DNA from: G963664935 sp963664935
Lineage (GTDB): Bacteria; Pseudomonadota; Gammaproteobacteria; Methylococcales; G963664935
Length of the DNA: 64,000 bases
NCBI GenBank assembly: GCA_963664935.2
Contig: CAXXSE010000007.1
Coordinates: 124,001 to 188,000, forward strand
Reading direction: 5' to 3'
Shown: positions 9,543-18,386 of the stretch, one piece after another
Numbering within the stretch: the first letter of the stretch is position 1
Layout: each line of letters starts with the position of its first letter
The notes under the pieces: model-generated
The model's input: only the letters and a program-made list of their open reading frames with translations
Databases searched by the model: none
What the model was told of the DNA's origin: nothing
Position numbers and translations under genes: made by a program

Positions 9543-10141
9543 ATATATCAAAACCCTATTCGCCAGCATGCGAGCGAAATCGCGAGCCGATATTAGCGGT
9601 CATGCAAGAGGTCTTCCAAGACACAACCCATGTTCTGGAGATTGGCAGCGGCACCGGCCAACATGCGGTTTACTTTGGACATGCGATGCCGTGGCTGATC
9701 TGGCAACCTAGCGATCTTTCGGTGCACCACCAGAGCATTTCAGCTTGGCTCGAGGACACCGAACTCACGAATGTGAAGCCCCCTTTAACATTGGATGTGA
9801 ATCAACCGAATTGGCCAATTACCGAGGCAGGTAGCGTTTTTAGTGCTAATACGGTCCACATTATCGCCTGGGAAGCAGTCGGCAATCTTTTTGACGGAGT
9901 TGGCAAAATTCTGGAAAACGACGACTTTTTTTTATTGTACGGGCCTTTTAATTATCAGGGAAACTATACTAGTCAAAGCAATGCGGAATTCGATATTTGG
10001 CTTAAACAGCGCGATCCACTTAGCGGTATCCGCGATTTTGAAGCGATTTGCGATTTAGCGAAACAAAACAGTTTGCAATTGAAAAGTGATTTCCGGATGC
10101 CAGCGAACAATCGGTTGTTGGTTTTCAAAATGAAGATATGA
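9539..10141 (+). CDS. DUF938 SAM-dependent methyltransferase-like protein
   Basis: 200 residues, start fixed by the ATGA overlap with hrpA. The family opening KPYSPACERNREPIL is followed by the SAM-binding glycine loop VLEIGSGTGQHAVYF (about residues 31-45). Later family motifs are HIIAWEAVGNLF and LLYGPFNYQGNYTSQSN. DUF938 proteins have a class I methyltransferase fold; the substrate is unknown. A 4-bp overlap with the following transglycosylase gene indicates translational coupling. Confidence 0.85.
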   Translation: MNISKPYSPACERNREPILAVMQEVFQDTTHVLEIGSGTGQHAVYFGHAMPWLIWQPSDLSVHHQSISAWLEDTELTNVKPPLTLDVNQPNWPITEAGSVFSANTVHIIAWEAVGNLFDGVGKILENDDFFLLYGPFNYQGNYTSQSNAEFDIWLKQRDPLSGIRDFEAICDLAKQNSLQLKSDFRMPANNRLLVFKMKI

Positions 10142-10716
10142 TTCTAAGAAAATTTTATTTTTTGCTGACGATCCTCATTGGACTTCTAATACCCTTTGTC
10201 ACCCAAGCTGATGTTTATAAATTCGTCGACAAAAACGGTGACGTTTATTTTACCGATAAGCCTAAAAGCACTAGATACAAGCTGATTATTCGAACCAAAC
10301 GAAAATCAAAGAGTTTGCGATCAATGTTGGCCAATCAGAAAAAATTTGCCCCGCTCATTCAGGCCGCCGCTAAAAAGCACGAATTGGATCCGGAACTATT
10401 GAACGCGGTTATCCGCGTCGAATCCGCGTTTAACCCAAACGCCGTATCGAAAAAAGGAGCGGTTGGGTTGATGCAATTAATGCCGAAAACCGCGGAGCGA
10501 TACGGCGTGGAAGATCGACGCAATCCAAGCGAAAACATCAACGGCGGAGCCAATTATTTAAGTATGTTGATGGGAATGTTTAAGTCCGACGTTCGACTGG
10601 CGGTCGCAGCTTATAACGCAGGGGAGAATGCGGTGAAAAAATATGGAAATCAAATTCCACCGTACCGGGAAACACGGGATTATGTTACACGGGTTATGGG
10701 GTTGTATAGTCCTTAG
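10138..10716 (+). CDS. DUF4124 / lytic transglycosylase (SLT domain)
   Basis: 192-residue secreted murein hydrolase. Signal peptide at residues 1-24 (ends TQADVYKF), then a short DUF4124 segment (YKFVDKNGDVYFTDKP), then an SLT domain from about residue 70. The catalytic Glu is in AVIRVESAFNPNAVS, followed by GAVGLMQLMP and AAYNAGENAV, the standard motifs of family 1 lytic transglycosylases. It cleaves peptidoglycan glycan strands in the periplasm. It is the last gene of the hrpA operon. Confidence 0.9.
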   Translation: MILRKFYFLLTILIGLLIPFVTQADVYKFVDKNGDVYFTDKPKSTRYKLIIRTKRKSKSLRSMLANQKKFAPLIQAAAKKHELDPELLNAVIRVESAFNPNAVSKKGAVGLMQLMPKTAERYGVEDRRNPSENINGGANYLSMLMGMFKSDVRLAVAAYNAGENAVKKYGNQIPPYRETRDYVTRVMGLYSP

Positions 10717-10788
10717 CCCAGATTATATTCGTGGATTAAGAACCCTCACAACGGCGTCAATCCATGACCGAGTTTCTTCAAAGGTCAC

Positions 10789-11490
10789 CTAATTAACGCT
10801 TTTCTTAAACGTGATTTCCTGTAACACAGGGTCAATCGTGAAGCGGAAACGGCCCAAAACATTCATACCCAAAAGCTTGTTTTCGCCGAGCAGATCATCT
10901 TCTACAAAGGCAACGCCAACATCGCGAATAATTTCATTACCGATCTCTATCGCTTCAAGCCGTCCATTTTTCGCTTCAACAATGCCGTTGGCGGTTTGGA
11001 GTTTAATGTTTTTCAGTTTTTCAGCATCGTATCCCAACGATTCCATCATCGAAAAGGGGAGGACGATGCGTTCCGCTCCGGTATCGACCAAGAAATCGAT
11101 GTTGAGCCATTCGTCGCTAATACCTTTTATGGATGCGCTTAAGATATGTTGCTGACCCCGTTTTTGAGTGCTGACGACGATTTGTTTCGGGCCAATGGAT
11201 TTTTCATCGAGAATAATCAGTCGTTCTAACTTGCCATGATCGTTGCGCACCATCACGTAGTTAAATTCTGAGAGTAATTGTTGGATTTGTGACTCCGCAC
11301 CCCCGCTTACCCGCTTGAAATCGTATAAATCGGTTTTTTCGATACCTTGAATTGCAAAGTCTTGATCCTCGGCCAATTCGAGAAGTTGATAGGCCAGATT
11401 CTCCGGACTTTCCGAACCATCGTCCAAAGCCAAAAGCACGTTGGAGACTAGAAAAATAAGAATCATGATCGAAAATTTACCGGTATTCAT
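10789..11490 (-). CDS. Retropepsin-like (clan AA) aspartic protease
   Basis: 233 residues. An N-terminal signal peptide or anchor (MILIFLVSNVLLALDDG) is followed by a poorly conserved region to about residue 115, then a single-domain retropepsin-like fold. The catalytic motif is FLVDTGAERIVLP (about 136-148), and the downstream hydrophobic Gly motif is LLGMNVLGRFRFTIDP near the C-terminus. One DTG per chain implies an active dimer. Periplasmic location is inferred and the substrate is unknown. Confidence 0.8.
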   Translation of the reverse strand: MNTGKFSIMILIFLVSNVLLALDDGSESPENLAYQLLELAEDQDFAIQGIEKTDLYDFKRVSGGAESQIQQLLSEFNYVMVRNDHGKLERLIILDEKSIGPKQIVVSTQKRGQQHILSASIKGISDEWLNIDFLVDTGAERIVLPFSMMESLGYDAEKLKNIKLQTANGIVEAKNGRLEAIEIGNEIIRDVGVAFVEDDLLGENKLLGMNVLGRFRFTIDPVLQEITFKKSVN

Positions 11491-11563
11491 CGGTACAGAT
11501 ACCCATGTTACATAGACGACATGATTTTATGATAGACCTTCTGGAAAACTTTATGAAAATAAG

Positions 11564-11587
11564 AAACCCTCGTCGAAACGAGGGTTT
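11564..11587 (-). terminator. Intrinsic terminator after the SQR gene
   Basis: A perfect 10-bp stem, AAACCCTCGT (11564-11573) and ACGAGGGTTT (11578-11587), encloses a CGAA loop and is followed by a T-rich stretch on the minus strand. It lies about 50 bp beyond the stop codon of the minus-strand SQR gene. Confidence 0.75.
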
Positions 11588-11635
11588 TCGTATAAAACAG
11601 GGCCTTAACTCAACTGTTTCCCAAATGGGCGTGCG

Positions 11636-12850
11636 CTAATTATTCAACTCTTTATGCGAAACATCCCATTCAATGCCCTTAAGCATAAAATTCCAATAAA
11701 GAAATGGAAAGAAGTATTTCTTCATCAACCAATAGCCGTAACGTTCCTTAGTAGGATCCAGTGGGAATGATGGCGTAACTTTTCCACCGTAACAAAATTC
11801 CGCCAACATCACGGTGTTATGGCTGGTAACAAGGGGGCAGGCGCCATAACCATCGTATTTTTGCGGAAGGGTTTCGCCATTGATCAGCGCCAGCAGATTC
11901 TTCGCCACAATGGGGGCTTGCAGGCGTGCCGCCGCCGCTGTTTTGGCGTTGGGAGTAGAAGTCGCATCACCCAGACCAAAGACATTTTCAAAGCGTCCGT
12001 GCCGTAGCGTTGCTTGGTCGACTTCGACCCATCCCCCTCCATCACTAAGCGGGCTGGATTTAATGAAATCCGGTGCGCTCTGAGGCGGCGTTACGTGGAT
12101 CATATCGAAAGGTTTGGTCTCCCGTTTTTTATTCCCATCCTCATCTTCCATTTCGAATACAGCTTGTTTTGCATCCCCGTCGATTGCCACCAAAGTACTT
12201 TTATAATCGACTTTGATACCATAGCGATCAACGGTTTTGCTTAAGGCGGCCGCAAACAGAGGTACGCCAAACATTGCGGGAATACTGGTGTTGAAGTTGA
12301 TGTCGGCGGCTACACTATTGCGTTGAAAATGGTTGGCCGCCATGTACATGATTTTCTGCGGTGCACCAGCACACTTAATAGGCATCGGCGGTTGGGTGAA
12401 TATTGCGTTGCGGCCTTTAAAGTTTTGGATGCATTCCCATGTGTAGGTTGCATATTCCGGAAGATAATTGCTGCAAACACCGTTTTTCCCTATGGTATCC
12501 TCAAGACCTTCGACTTTATTCCAGTCGAGTTGTATACCCGGACAAACGACTAAGTACTCGTAGCTGATTGCTGTTCCGGCGGTAGTTTTAAGCGTATTAC
12601 TATCGGGGTCAAAACTCTCCACGGCTTCTTGAATCCATTGGGCACCAGCTGGGATACAACGGGATTCATCGCGCTTGGTATCGTCGATATTATAAGCGCC
12701 ACCCCCAACTAAGGTGAACGCCGGTTGATAATAATGGGTGTCGGAAGGATCGACGATGGCAATGTCAAGCGATTTATTTTTTCGCAAAAGTGTTGCCGCC
12801 ACCGCGATACCCGCGGAACCACCGCCAACTACCACAATTTGATGTTTCAT
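11636..12850 (-). CDS. sqr: Sulfide:quinone oxidoreductase, type II
   Basis: 404-residue FAD flavoprotein of the inner-membrane face that oxidises sulfide to sulfane sulfur and passes electrons to quinone. The FAD-binding Rossmann motif is VVVGGGSAGIAVAATLL at the N-terminus. Two redox cysteines sit in the contexts typical of mitochondrial-type SQOR: IKCAGAPQKIMY (about residue 160) and YGACPLVTSHN (about 335). The C-terminal amphipathic segment WLMKKYFFPFLYWNFMLKG is the membrane-binding tail of that subfamily. A third Cys (AEFCYGG) is near the second. It forms a single-gene unit with its own terminator and points to sulfide oxidation or detoxification. Confidence 0.9.
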   Translation of the reverse strand: MKHQIVVVGGGSAGIAVAATLLRKNKSLDIAIVDPSDTHYYQPAFTLVGGGAYNIDDTKRDESRCIPAGAQWIQEAVESFDPDSNTLKTTAGTAISYEYLVVCPGIQLDWNKVEGLEDTIGKNGVCSNYLPEYATYTWECIQNFKGRNAIFTQPPMPIKCAGAPQKIMYMAANHFQRNSVAADINFNTSIPAMFGVPLFAAALSKTVDRYGIKVDYKSTLVAIDGDAKQAVFEMEDEDGNKKRETKPFDMIHVTPPQSAPDFIKSSPLSDGGGWVEVDQATLRHGRFENVFGLGDATSTPNAKTAAAARLQAPIVAKNLLALINGETLPQKYDGYGACPLVTSHNTVMLAEFCYGGKVTPSFPLDPTKERYGYWLMKKYFFPFLYWNFMLKGIEWDVSHKELNN

Positions 12851-13179
12851 AGGTCCTCCTATTTTAATGTTAGTTATTTCGGCGCTGTGATTAACAGGCC
12901 CGACTAACCGATTTATGATCGATTACCCTTGTTGTATGCGAGGGTTCCAGTTCTTCTGGATAACTCTGAAATTTGTTTTATTTCAAATTCTATTACGCCA
13001 TCGCAACTGTAACCTAAAAAGCGGGGGGCTACAATGGTAACCGTCCAGGGGTGGGTTAAACGTATTTAACCCTAAACTAACGTAGATAAAACGGGGACGG
13101 CTATGCCGTTTTCTAATGTCGTGAATCCACGATCGTGTGGTTATTTCAGGTATGTGAAGGCTGGGATGGTTGTCGTGAG
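12851..13179. promoter_or_regulatory. Upstream region of sqr with a perfect palindrome
   Basis: 329 bp with no gene. A 20-bp palindrome at 13053-13072 (GGGTTAAACGTATTTAACCC; 8-bp arms, 4-nt centre) is flanked by T/A-rich sequence. It may be a regulator binding site for the minus-strand sqr, or a terminator read toward FkbM. No T-run follows on either side, which favours an operator. Confidence 0.35.
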
Positions 13180-13899
13180 TTAATTTGAATAGGCCATGGT
13201 ATTCCCCATGTGTTTTGCCAGTCTATAACCCTTGTCTTTAAGCATGGCCTCACATTTTCGACGATCCGTTTTATCGATGTATTGGTGTTCATAGACGATG
13301 ATTTTAGGACGAATGCGGTCGAATTCGATCTGACGAATTATGGCATAATCATGGCCTTCGGTGTCGATTAGCAAAAGATCAATGCGGTTAATGCTATGTT
13401 TTTTCAGCAGGGTGTTCAAGGTTATACAATCTACTTGCTCTTTCACCAAGTAATCCGCGATGTTGGGTATTGCCCATTTATGGGTCAGCAACACATCGAG
13501 ATGAAAGGTTCCCAGTCCATTACACCACATTGGAAGAAAATCCAGCCCCTCTTTGACTCTGTAAAACTCTCTGACTTCTTGCTTGTCCGAAATCGCGGAA
13601 TTTTCGAAAATTAAACCCGAATTTCCGGCATAGTTTTGTTTTAATTGGTCGAAGTAACAGCGAATCGGCTCGACTAAAACACCCTGCCACCGGTATTGCC
13701 CAACGAAGCTATGGATAGGGTCGTAGATGACACCGTCGTTCGCGCCAATTTGAACGAAAAAAAAGTTTCCGGGTTCATTGGCCATGTAGTATTCAATTGT
13801 TTTATCCAGTTTACGCCATTTAATTAGTCGACACACCGCGTCGAATAATTTGACCAAATATAAACGAATCAAAAATGTTTTTCTTAATGTTGGTTTCAT
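13180..13899 (-). CDS. FkbM-family methyltransferase
   Basis: 239 residues from the ATG at 13899. A longer open frame reaches 14241 but would overlap divergent hflD, and its extra N-terminus has no family similarity. The SAM-binding region is FFVQIGANDGVIYDP (about residues 48-62), followed by WQGVLVEPIRCYFDQL. The acidic motif IDLLLIDTEGHDYAIIRQI is characteristic of FkbM. These enzymes methylate hydroxyls of glycans or secondary metabolites. No glycan cluster is adjacent, so the substrate is unknown. Confidence 0.85.
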   Translation of the reverse strand: MKPTLRKTFLIRLYLVKLFDAVCRLIKWRKLDKTIEYYMANEPGNFFFVQIGANDGVIYDPIHSFVGQYRWQGVLVEPIRCYFDQLKQNYAGNSGLIFENSAISDKQEVREFYRVKEGLDFLPMWCNGLGTFHLDVLLTHKWAIPNIADYLVKEQVDCITLNTLLKKHSINRIDLLLIDTEGHDYAIIRQIEFDRIRPKIIVYEHQYIDKTDRRKCEAMLKDKGYRLAKHMGNTMAYSN

Positions 13900-14028
13900 G
13901 ATTGGGTAGCTAAAATTTAAAGAATCATAGAATTCTATCGGCGGTGTAAAATTGGTAGACTTAACGCAAATGATACGTTTTTTAACAACAGCGATAAACA
14001 ACACGAAGGATTGGCCCACAAATAAACT

Positions 14029-14658
14029 ATGATTAAATCTATTCGAAACCAAACTATTGCAATGGCCGGTGTCTCGCAGGCCGTTTATTTGGTGCAACAA
14101 CTTGCAAAACGTGGGACCTCCGAAAATTCGGTTATGGAATCGAGTATTTCTAGTATATTGAAAATCGACGCTGATAATGTCGACGATGTTTACGGTGGCG
14201 CCGTCGGCGTTGCAACGGGTCTTCGGCAACTGACTCGTCAATTAACCAGTAGTCATACCATGGACCCTGAACAGGCGCGTTATGCCGCGGTTTTAGTGTT
14301 CCTGGAAAAAAAGCTGATGCAAAACCACAATATGCTTAATCAAATTCGGGCCGGCGTAGAAAAAGCGGCTGCGATCGCGGAAAATCGATCGATCCTTGAC
14401 GACGCCGTGATCGGTGCAATTGCCGAAACCTATCAGCGGACTATCAGTGAATTAAGTCCGAGAATCATGGTCAATGGCGAACAAATTCATTTGACTAATC
14501 TGGAAAACGCGAACAAAATCCGCGCTTTGCTTTTAGCGGGAATTCGCTCGGTAGTGTTATGGAAACAGTGTGGCGGCAGCCGTTTCAAATTCTTTTTTAC
14601 ACGGGGAAAAATTTTGGCTGAGGCCCAACAACTTCTTAAGGAAAGCTCCAATAAATAG
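14029..14658 (+). CDS. hflD: HflD-like protein
   Basis: 209 residues, the usual length for HflD/YcfC. Motifs include QTIAMAGVSQAVYLVQQLA at the start and, centrally, a Gly-Gly-X-X-Gly segment (YGGAVGVATGLRQL). In E. coli HflD is a peripheral membrane protein that affects lambda CII and often lies next to mnmA and purB. Here it is instead followed 7 bp later by mutM, so the usual mnmA-hflD-purB order is not kept. Confidence 0.85.
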   Translation: MIKSIRNQTIAMAGVSQAVYLVQQLAKRGTSENSVMESSISSILKIDADNVDDVYGGAVGVATGLRQLTRQLTSSHTMDPEQARYAAVLVFLEKKLMQNHNMLNQIRAGVEKAAAIAENRSILDDAVIGAIAETYQRTISELSPRIMVNGEQIHLTNLENANKIRALLLAGIRSVVLWKQCGGSRFKFFFTRGKILAEAQQLLKESSNK

Positions 14659-14665
14659 GATATCG

Positions 14666-15481
14666 ATGCCGGAGCTTCCTGAAGTCGAAACCACAAAAAA
14701 TGGTATCAAACCACATATCGTTGGCCACGCGATAGAGGATGTCATAATCCGGCAGCGTTTTCTTCGCTGGCCGATTCCTGAAGATTTACCATTCATAGTC
14801 AAGGGACAAAGAATCGAAGCAGTCTCCAGAAGGGGAAAATATATACTGGTTAAAATGCAACGGGGGACGTTGATTATGCATTTGGGAATGTCCGGTAGCC
14901 TGCGTATTGTTAATGGAAATTCATGCCTTGGAAAACATGATCACGTGGATATCATGTTTTCGAATAAGCTCTGCTTACGCTACCGAGATCCGCGCCGGTT
15001 CGGCGCATTGCTGTGGACCGAAAATGAACCTTTTCAACATAGGTTACTACGGTCTCTGGGCCCAGAACCTTTTGATCAAAGTTTTGATGGAGATTACCTT
15101 TATCAACAGTCAAAAAACCGTTGTATTCCGGTTAAATCATTGATAATGGACAGTCATGTTGTGGCGGGTGTCGGCAATATCTATGCCAACGAGGCTTTGT
15201 TCGGAGCCGCAATCCACCCCAAGCGCCGGGCTGGCCGTATTTCGAAGCGTCGATATCAAACGCTAAGCGAGAGTATTCGTTACGTATTGCATAAAGCGAT
15301 CGGTGAAGGAGGAACCACTCTTAGAGATTTCGTTAACGAAGACGGTAATCCAGGCTATTTTCAACAATTACTTCAGGTATACGGACGTAGCGGTGATCAA
15401 TGCGGACGCTGTCAAACGGTTATTCGTGAGCAACGGTTGAATCAACGTTCGACGTTTTTTTGTCCGAAATGTCAGCGTTAA
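14666..15481 (+). CDS. mutM: Formamidopyrimidine-DNA glycosylase (Fpg/MutM)
   Basis: 271 residues starting at ATG 14666 with the obligatory N-terminus MPELPEVET; mature Pro is the nucleophile and Glu the acid. Lys in RRGKYIL (about 57) and the H2TH region (GVGNIYANEALF) are present. The C-terminal zinc finger is CGRCQTVIREQRLNQRSTFFCPKCQR. It removes 8-oxoguanine and formamidopyrimidines in base excision repair. The start codon is 7 bp after hflD; longer starts would run inside hflD. Confidence 0.95.
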   Translation: MPELPEVETTKNGIKPHIVGHAIEDVIIRQRFLRWPIPEDLPFIVKGQRIEAVSRRGKYILVKMQRGTLIMHLGMSGSLRIVNGNSCLGKHDHVDIMFSNKLCLRYRDPRRFGALLWTENEPFQHRLLRSLGPEPFDQSFDGDYLYQQSKNRCIPVKSLIMDSHVVAGVGNIYANEALFGAAIHPKRRAGRISKRRYQTLSESIRYVLHKAIGEGGTTLRDFVNEDGNPGYFQQLLQVYGRSGDQCGRCQTVIREQRLNQRSTFFCPKCQR

Positions 15482-15495
15482 GTAATTGTGAGGTA

Positions 15496-16697
15496 CTAGG
15501 AGGCTGTCTGTTGAGTTATCTCACTAGCCCAAACTATGGCGTCCAAATACGCTTTAAACGCAGTACCGGCTTCGATCAGCAAGTTGGGGGAATGCTTAAA
15601 TTGCCCCTGTTCCAAGTCCAGCGTTGATTGTAATATTTCTCCAATTATACCGGTTTTTTCCAACAGGGCGTGATCGATCTCCGGAATAAGATTCAAGCGT
15701 TCCAGGATTTTTTCCATTGGAATGTCCATAATGGCATCTAATACCGAAAAAAGACCAGCAATGTAAAATGACTCGTAATTTTTTTGTTTTGTTTCCCTGG
15801 CCAAGAGCTCACAGGTACGTGCCCGGACCAACGAAGTGACCAGTAATCCTTTCGGTTTGTAATCCGTACTGTTAATAATCAAAACCGATGCCCAGTTTTT
15901 GATTCGCTGAAATCCAAAAAAAATAACGGCTCTTTGAATAGATTCAACCCTTTTTGGGAGGCCGAAAAACGCGGAATTGATTAAACGCAACAATTTATAA
16001 CTCAGTGTAACATCTTGACCAACAAGCTTTTCCACCTCGGAGATTGGGATATCCGGGTCCTGTAAACGTGCGATTAGATTAAGAGCAGCCATCCGATTGG
16101 CGGGAATTTGGAGGTTAGACATGAGTTTAGGTTTTTCAAAATAGGGGCCTTGGAAGAAATTGAATCCCAATTTTTTTACAAGATTGAATTGAGCCAAGGT
16201 CTCTACATTTTTTGCCAATAAACTGACCCCGTTTTTCTTTAAACCGGCAAGTTTGACTGCGCCCCCTTCATCCATGGACCCCGCGTCCATCGACCAAAAA
16301 CTGGCGTATTCTGAAATACCATTGAAATACTTCGAAATTGATTGACTCTCCAGCGAAAAACGATAGCCTTGAGACGCCAGATGACGAACATTGGAACTTT
16401 GGTGCTGTTCTTGCGCCAGTTCCTCGGTAATATTCAGCACAATCCGGTCTTTGGGCCAAACTAAGACCATATCGTCGTTCAATAACTCGCCGGGCATTTT
16501 TACAAAGCCTGGATTGTGCCCGTGATTTGATCCAAACTGACATTTTTCGCCGCGAGAATAAGAAGATTGCCGAGTGTACTGTCATCATCCCGGACTTGAT
16601 CCTGAACTGAATTTGCACTGCAAAATCGCAAATCGTATACATACAGATCGAGCTCCCGGGTATATATAGGAACGCGTGTCACTAAGCCGTCGAACAT
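15496..16697 (-). CDS. EAL-HDOD (YuxH-type) signalling protein, frameshifted
   Basis: About 400 residues when joined. The N-terminal part (16500-16697) starts MFDGLVTRVPIYTRELDLY, as in the degenerate EAL domain of YuxH/CMY proteins. The main part (15496-16497) carries the rest of the EAL-like domain (LGFNFFQGPYFEKPK) and a HDOD domain (from MAALNLIARLQDPDI to the end). The halves are in different frames: after IQAL the sequence stops, but adding one base near 16504, in a short A-run on the plus strand, gives continuous IQAFVKMPGELL. The expected active-site Glu of EAL is absent, as is normal for this subfamily, so it is probably a c-di-GMP or protein-interaction regulator. The frameshift may be a sequencing error. 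Confidence 0.8.
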
Positions 16698-16804
16698 AGA
16701 AAAATTACCTTTATTAATAGATTGATGTATTGAAATTTTATAGTTTTCATGCGAACAATATCATTAAGCTTAGCTTATGATTGTTTATCGACGGGAAAAG
16801 ATTG

Positions 16805-16935
16805 GGACAAAAAAACCCCCGAGGATGCGGGGTCAAATAGACTTTTGTATTATAACGCGGACGTTCTTTTTGCGTCCGTGGATCGCTAAGCCAGTTGAGC
16901 TCAGCTGCGCAATAACAAATTGCGCCGACCTCCTA
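16805..16935 (-). ncRNA. Candidate structured RNA ending in an intrinsic terminator
   Basis: On the minus strand three hairpins follow one another: GCGCAAT/ATTGCGC (about 16908-16927), CGGACG/CGTCCG (16858-16863 with 16873-16878) and a terminator (GACCCC...GGGGT plus seven T, 16809-16834). They lie between the small ORF at 16960 and the EAL-HDOD start at 16697. This could be an independent small RNA or simply a structured 3' UTR of the upstream unit. I recognise no known family. Confidence 0.35.
16809..16834 (-). terminator. Intrinsic terminator
   Basis: On the minus strand a GACCCC/GGGGT stem with a GC-rich loop is followed by seven T. It ends whatever is transcribed from the pilin side toward the EAL-HDOD gene. 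Confidence 0.7.
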
Positions 16936-16959
16936 TTCTTTAATGTTCTATAAATTCCC

Positions 16960-17184
16960 TTATTGCTTTTCCTTGGGGCAAATACGATGCCAAACCTCGG
17001 CCATAGTTTTTATTACAGTGGGTTGGAGTAGAATATTGTAGGTTGATACGATGTGCACCTGCGGTTGACTCAGGATATTGGTAAATATTCTGACTTTAGA
17101 TGAGCCTGCGGCGGAACCTATTAGGGCGAGGTTTTGATCGGAAACGAGGGGCGAATATTCGATTTGATCGATCTCAATGGGCAA
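16960..17184 (-). CDS. Small uncertain ORF
   Basis: 74 residues from a TTG codon; the frame stays open upstream to about 17281 but without an ATG. No motif or signal peptide is recognised and no clear ribosome binding site precedes it. It may be the remnant of a longer secreted or pilus-related protein, or not coding. An intrinsic terminator follows about 130 bp later on the same strand, which is weak support for transcription. Confidence 0.2.
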   Translation of the reverse strand: MPIEIDQIEYSPLVSDQNLALIGSAAGSSKVRIFTNILSQPQVHIVSTYNILLQPTVIKTMAEVWHRICPKEKQ

Positions 17185-17287
17185 GACTACGGGTATAGCG
17201 GCGCTACATTGAGAATTTAACGATTGAAGATCGGCAAACGATAAGATATGAGATATTTGAGTTGTTTTCGGGAAACCCTAAGGGTTA

Positions 17288-17749
17288 TTACCAACAATTA
17301 GTTCCCCCCCCTGTTGAACTTTTTTGGTTTTGGGAATCAAGATGGAAAGTTGCACAACCCGTATCGGCTACCTGAGTTCCTATCGCAGTGGCTGTAACTG
17401 TATAACCAGTTGCCGCGGTGTTCACGATACAGTTTGCACCAGAGCCGTCTAAATTCGTGGTATTTGGGACTGGGGTGATCGTAAGATCATAAAAGGTATC
17501 AGGCGTAACAGAGGGATAAGCGACCTGACAGGAATTGGTATTGAGATTATCTGAATAGGAATTATTTTCAATAAAAAATCGTTCCTGCAGATTCGCAATT
17601 TCCAGAAGTGCAATTTTTGCGGACGCTCTTTTGGATTTACGTACACTTTCGATATAAGTGGGATAGGCGATGGTGCCAAGAATGCCTATGACAAGTAGGA
17701 CGATCACCAGTTCGATAAGGGTAAAACCAGAACCGCACGAACCCTTCAT
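17288..17749 (-). CDS. pilE: Type IV pilin (PilE/PilA-like)
   Basis: 153 residues from ATG 17749; an upstream TTG would add five residues. A short basic leader MKGSCGSG precedes the prepilin peptidase site G|FTLIELVIVLLVIGILGTIA, with Glu at +5 and a long hydrophobic helix. The globular part resembles PilE-type pilins (LQERFFIENNSYSD). Four cysteines in the C-terminal half probably form disulfides. It is cleaved and methylated by PilD and assembled into the pilus or pseudopilus. A PilY1-type gene lies at the far end of the window. No other minor pilins are adjacent. Confidence 0.9.
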   Translation of the reverse strand: MKGSCGSGFTLIELVIVLLVIGILGTIAYPTYIESVRKSKRASAKIALLEIANLQERFFIENNSYSDNLNTNSCQVAYPSVTPDTFYDLTITPVPNTTNLDGSGANCIVNTAATGYTVTATAIGTQVADTGCATFHLDSQNQKSSTGGGTNCW

Positions 17750-17788
17750 CGACGAATCTCGCAACGAGCAACGCGATTCAATATTCTT

Positions 17789-18286
17789 TTAGAGTGCGGC
17801 TAATGCTTTGTCATAATCCGGTTCGTCGGCAACTTCAGCGACCAGTTGGGTATAGGTTACCGTGTCGTTCTCATCGATTACAACGATAGCTCTAGCGGTA
17901 ATGCCGGCAAGCGGACCGTCGGTGATCAGAACACCATAGTCATTCCCGAAATCCATTGAACGCATCAATGCTAAAGGCACGACATTTTTGAGGCCTTCGG
18001 CTTCGCAAAACCGCCCTTGAGCGAACGGCAAATCGGCTGAAATAATTAATACAACCGTGTTTTCGAGCTGGCTGGCTTTTTCGTTGAATTTACGCGTTGA
18101 AGTAGCGCAAGTTGGCGTATCCAGGCTGGGAACAATATTCAAAATCTTCTTCTTGCCCGCATACGTATTCAAGGTCACATCCGCCAGTTCTCCATTAACC
18201 AGTGTAAACGCGGGTGCAGGGGAGCCTACGGAGGGTAAATCACCGCAAGTATTAAAGGGTGTTCCTTTTAGAGTGATGCTGGCCAT
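17789..18286 (-). CDS. tpx: Thiol peroxidase Tpx
   Basis: 165-residue atypical 2-Cys peroxiredoxin. The peroxidatic Cys lies in SLDTPTCATSTRKFN (about residue 60) and the resolving Cys in FCEAEGLKNV (about 94); the active-site Thr three residues before the first Cys is present. It reduces peroxides with thioredoxin. The family start MASITLKGTPF fixes the start codon. Confidence 0.93.
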   Translation of the reverse strand: MASITLKGTPFNTCGDLPSVGSPAPAFTLVNGELADVTLNTYAGKKKILNIVPSLDTPTCATSTRKFNEKASQLENTVVLIISADLPFAQGRFCEAEGLKNVVPLALMRSMDFGNDYGVLITDGPLAGITARAIVVIDENDTVTYTQLVAEVADEPDYDKALAAL

Positions 18287-18386
18287 GAAAATTCTCGATT
18301 CTGAAAGAGGGTTATTGTATCGCAGTTAAGCGATTGGTTGAATCCAAAAGATTAGATCAATACCGGAGAAGTGGTTACCCCGGAGC

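Noticed and set aside
13900..14241. N-terminal extension of the FkbM gene
   Set aside because: It overlaps divergent hflD and the added residues do not resemble FkbM; the ATG at 13899 gives a normal-length protein.
15499..15515. AGGCTGTC stretch as a possible fourth dispersed-repeat copy
   Set aside because: Only 8 bp match and it is within the end of the EAL-HDOD coding region.
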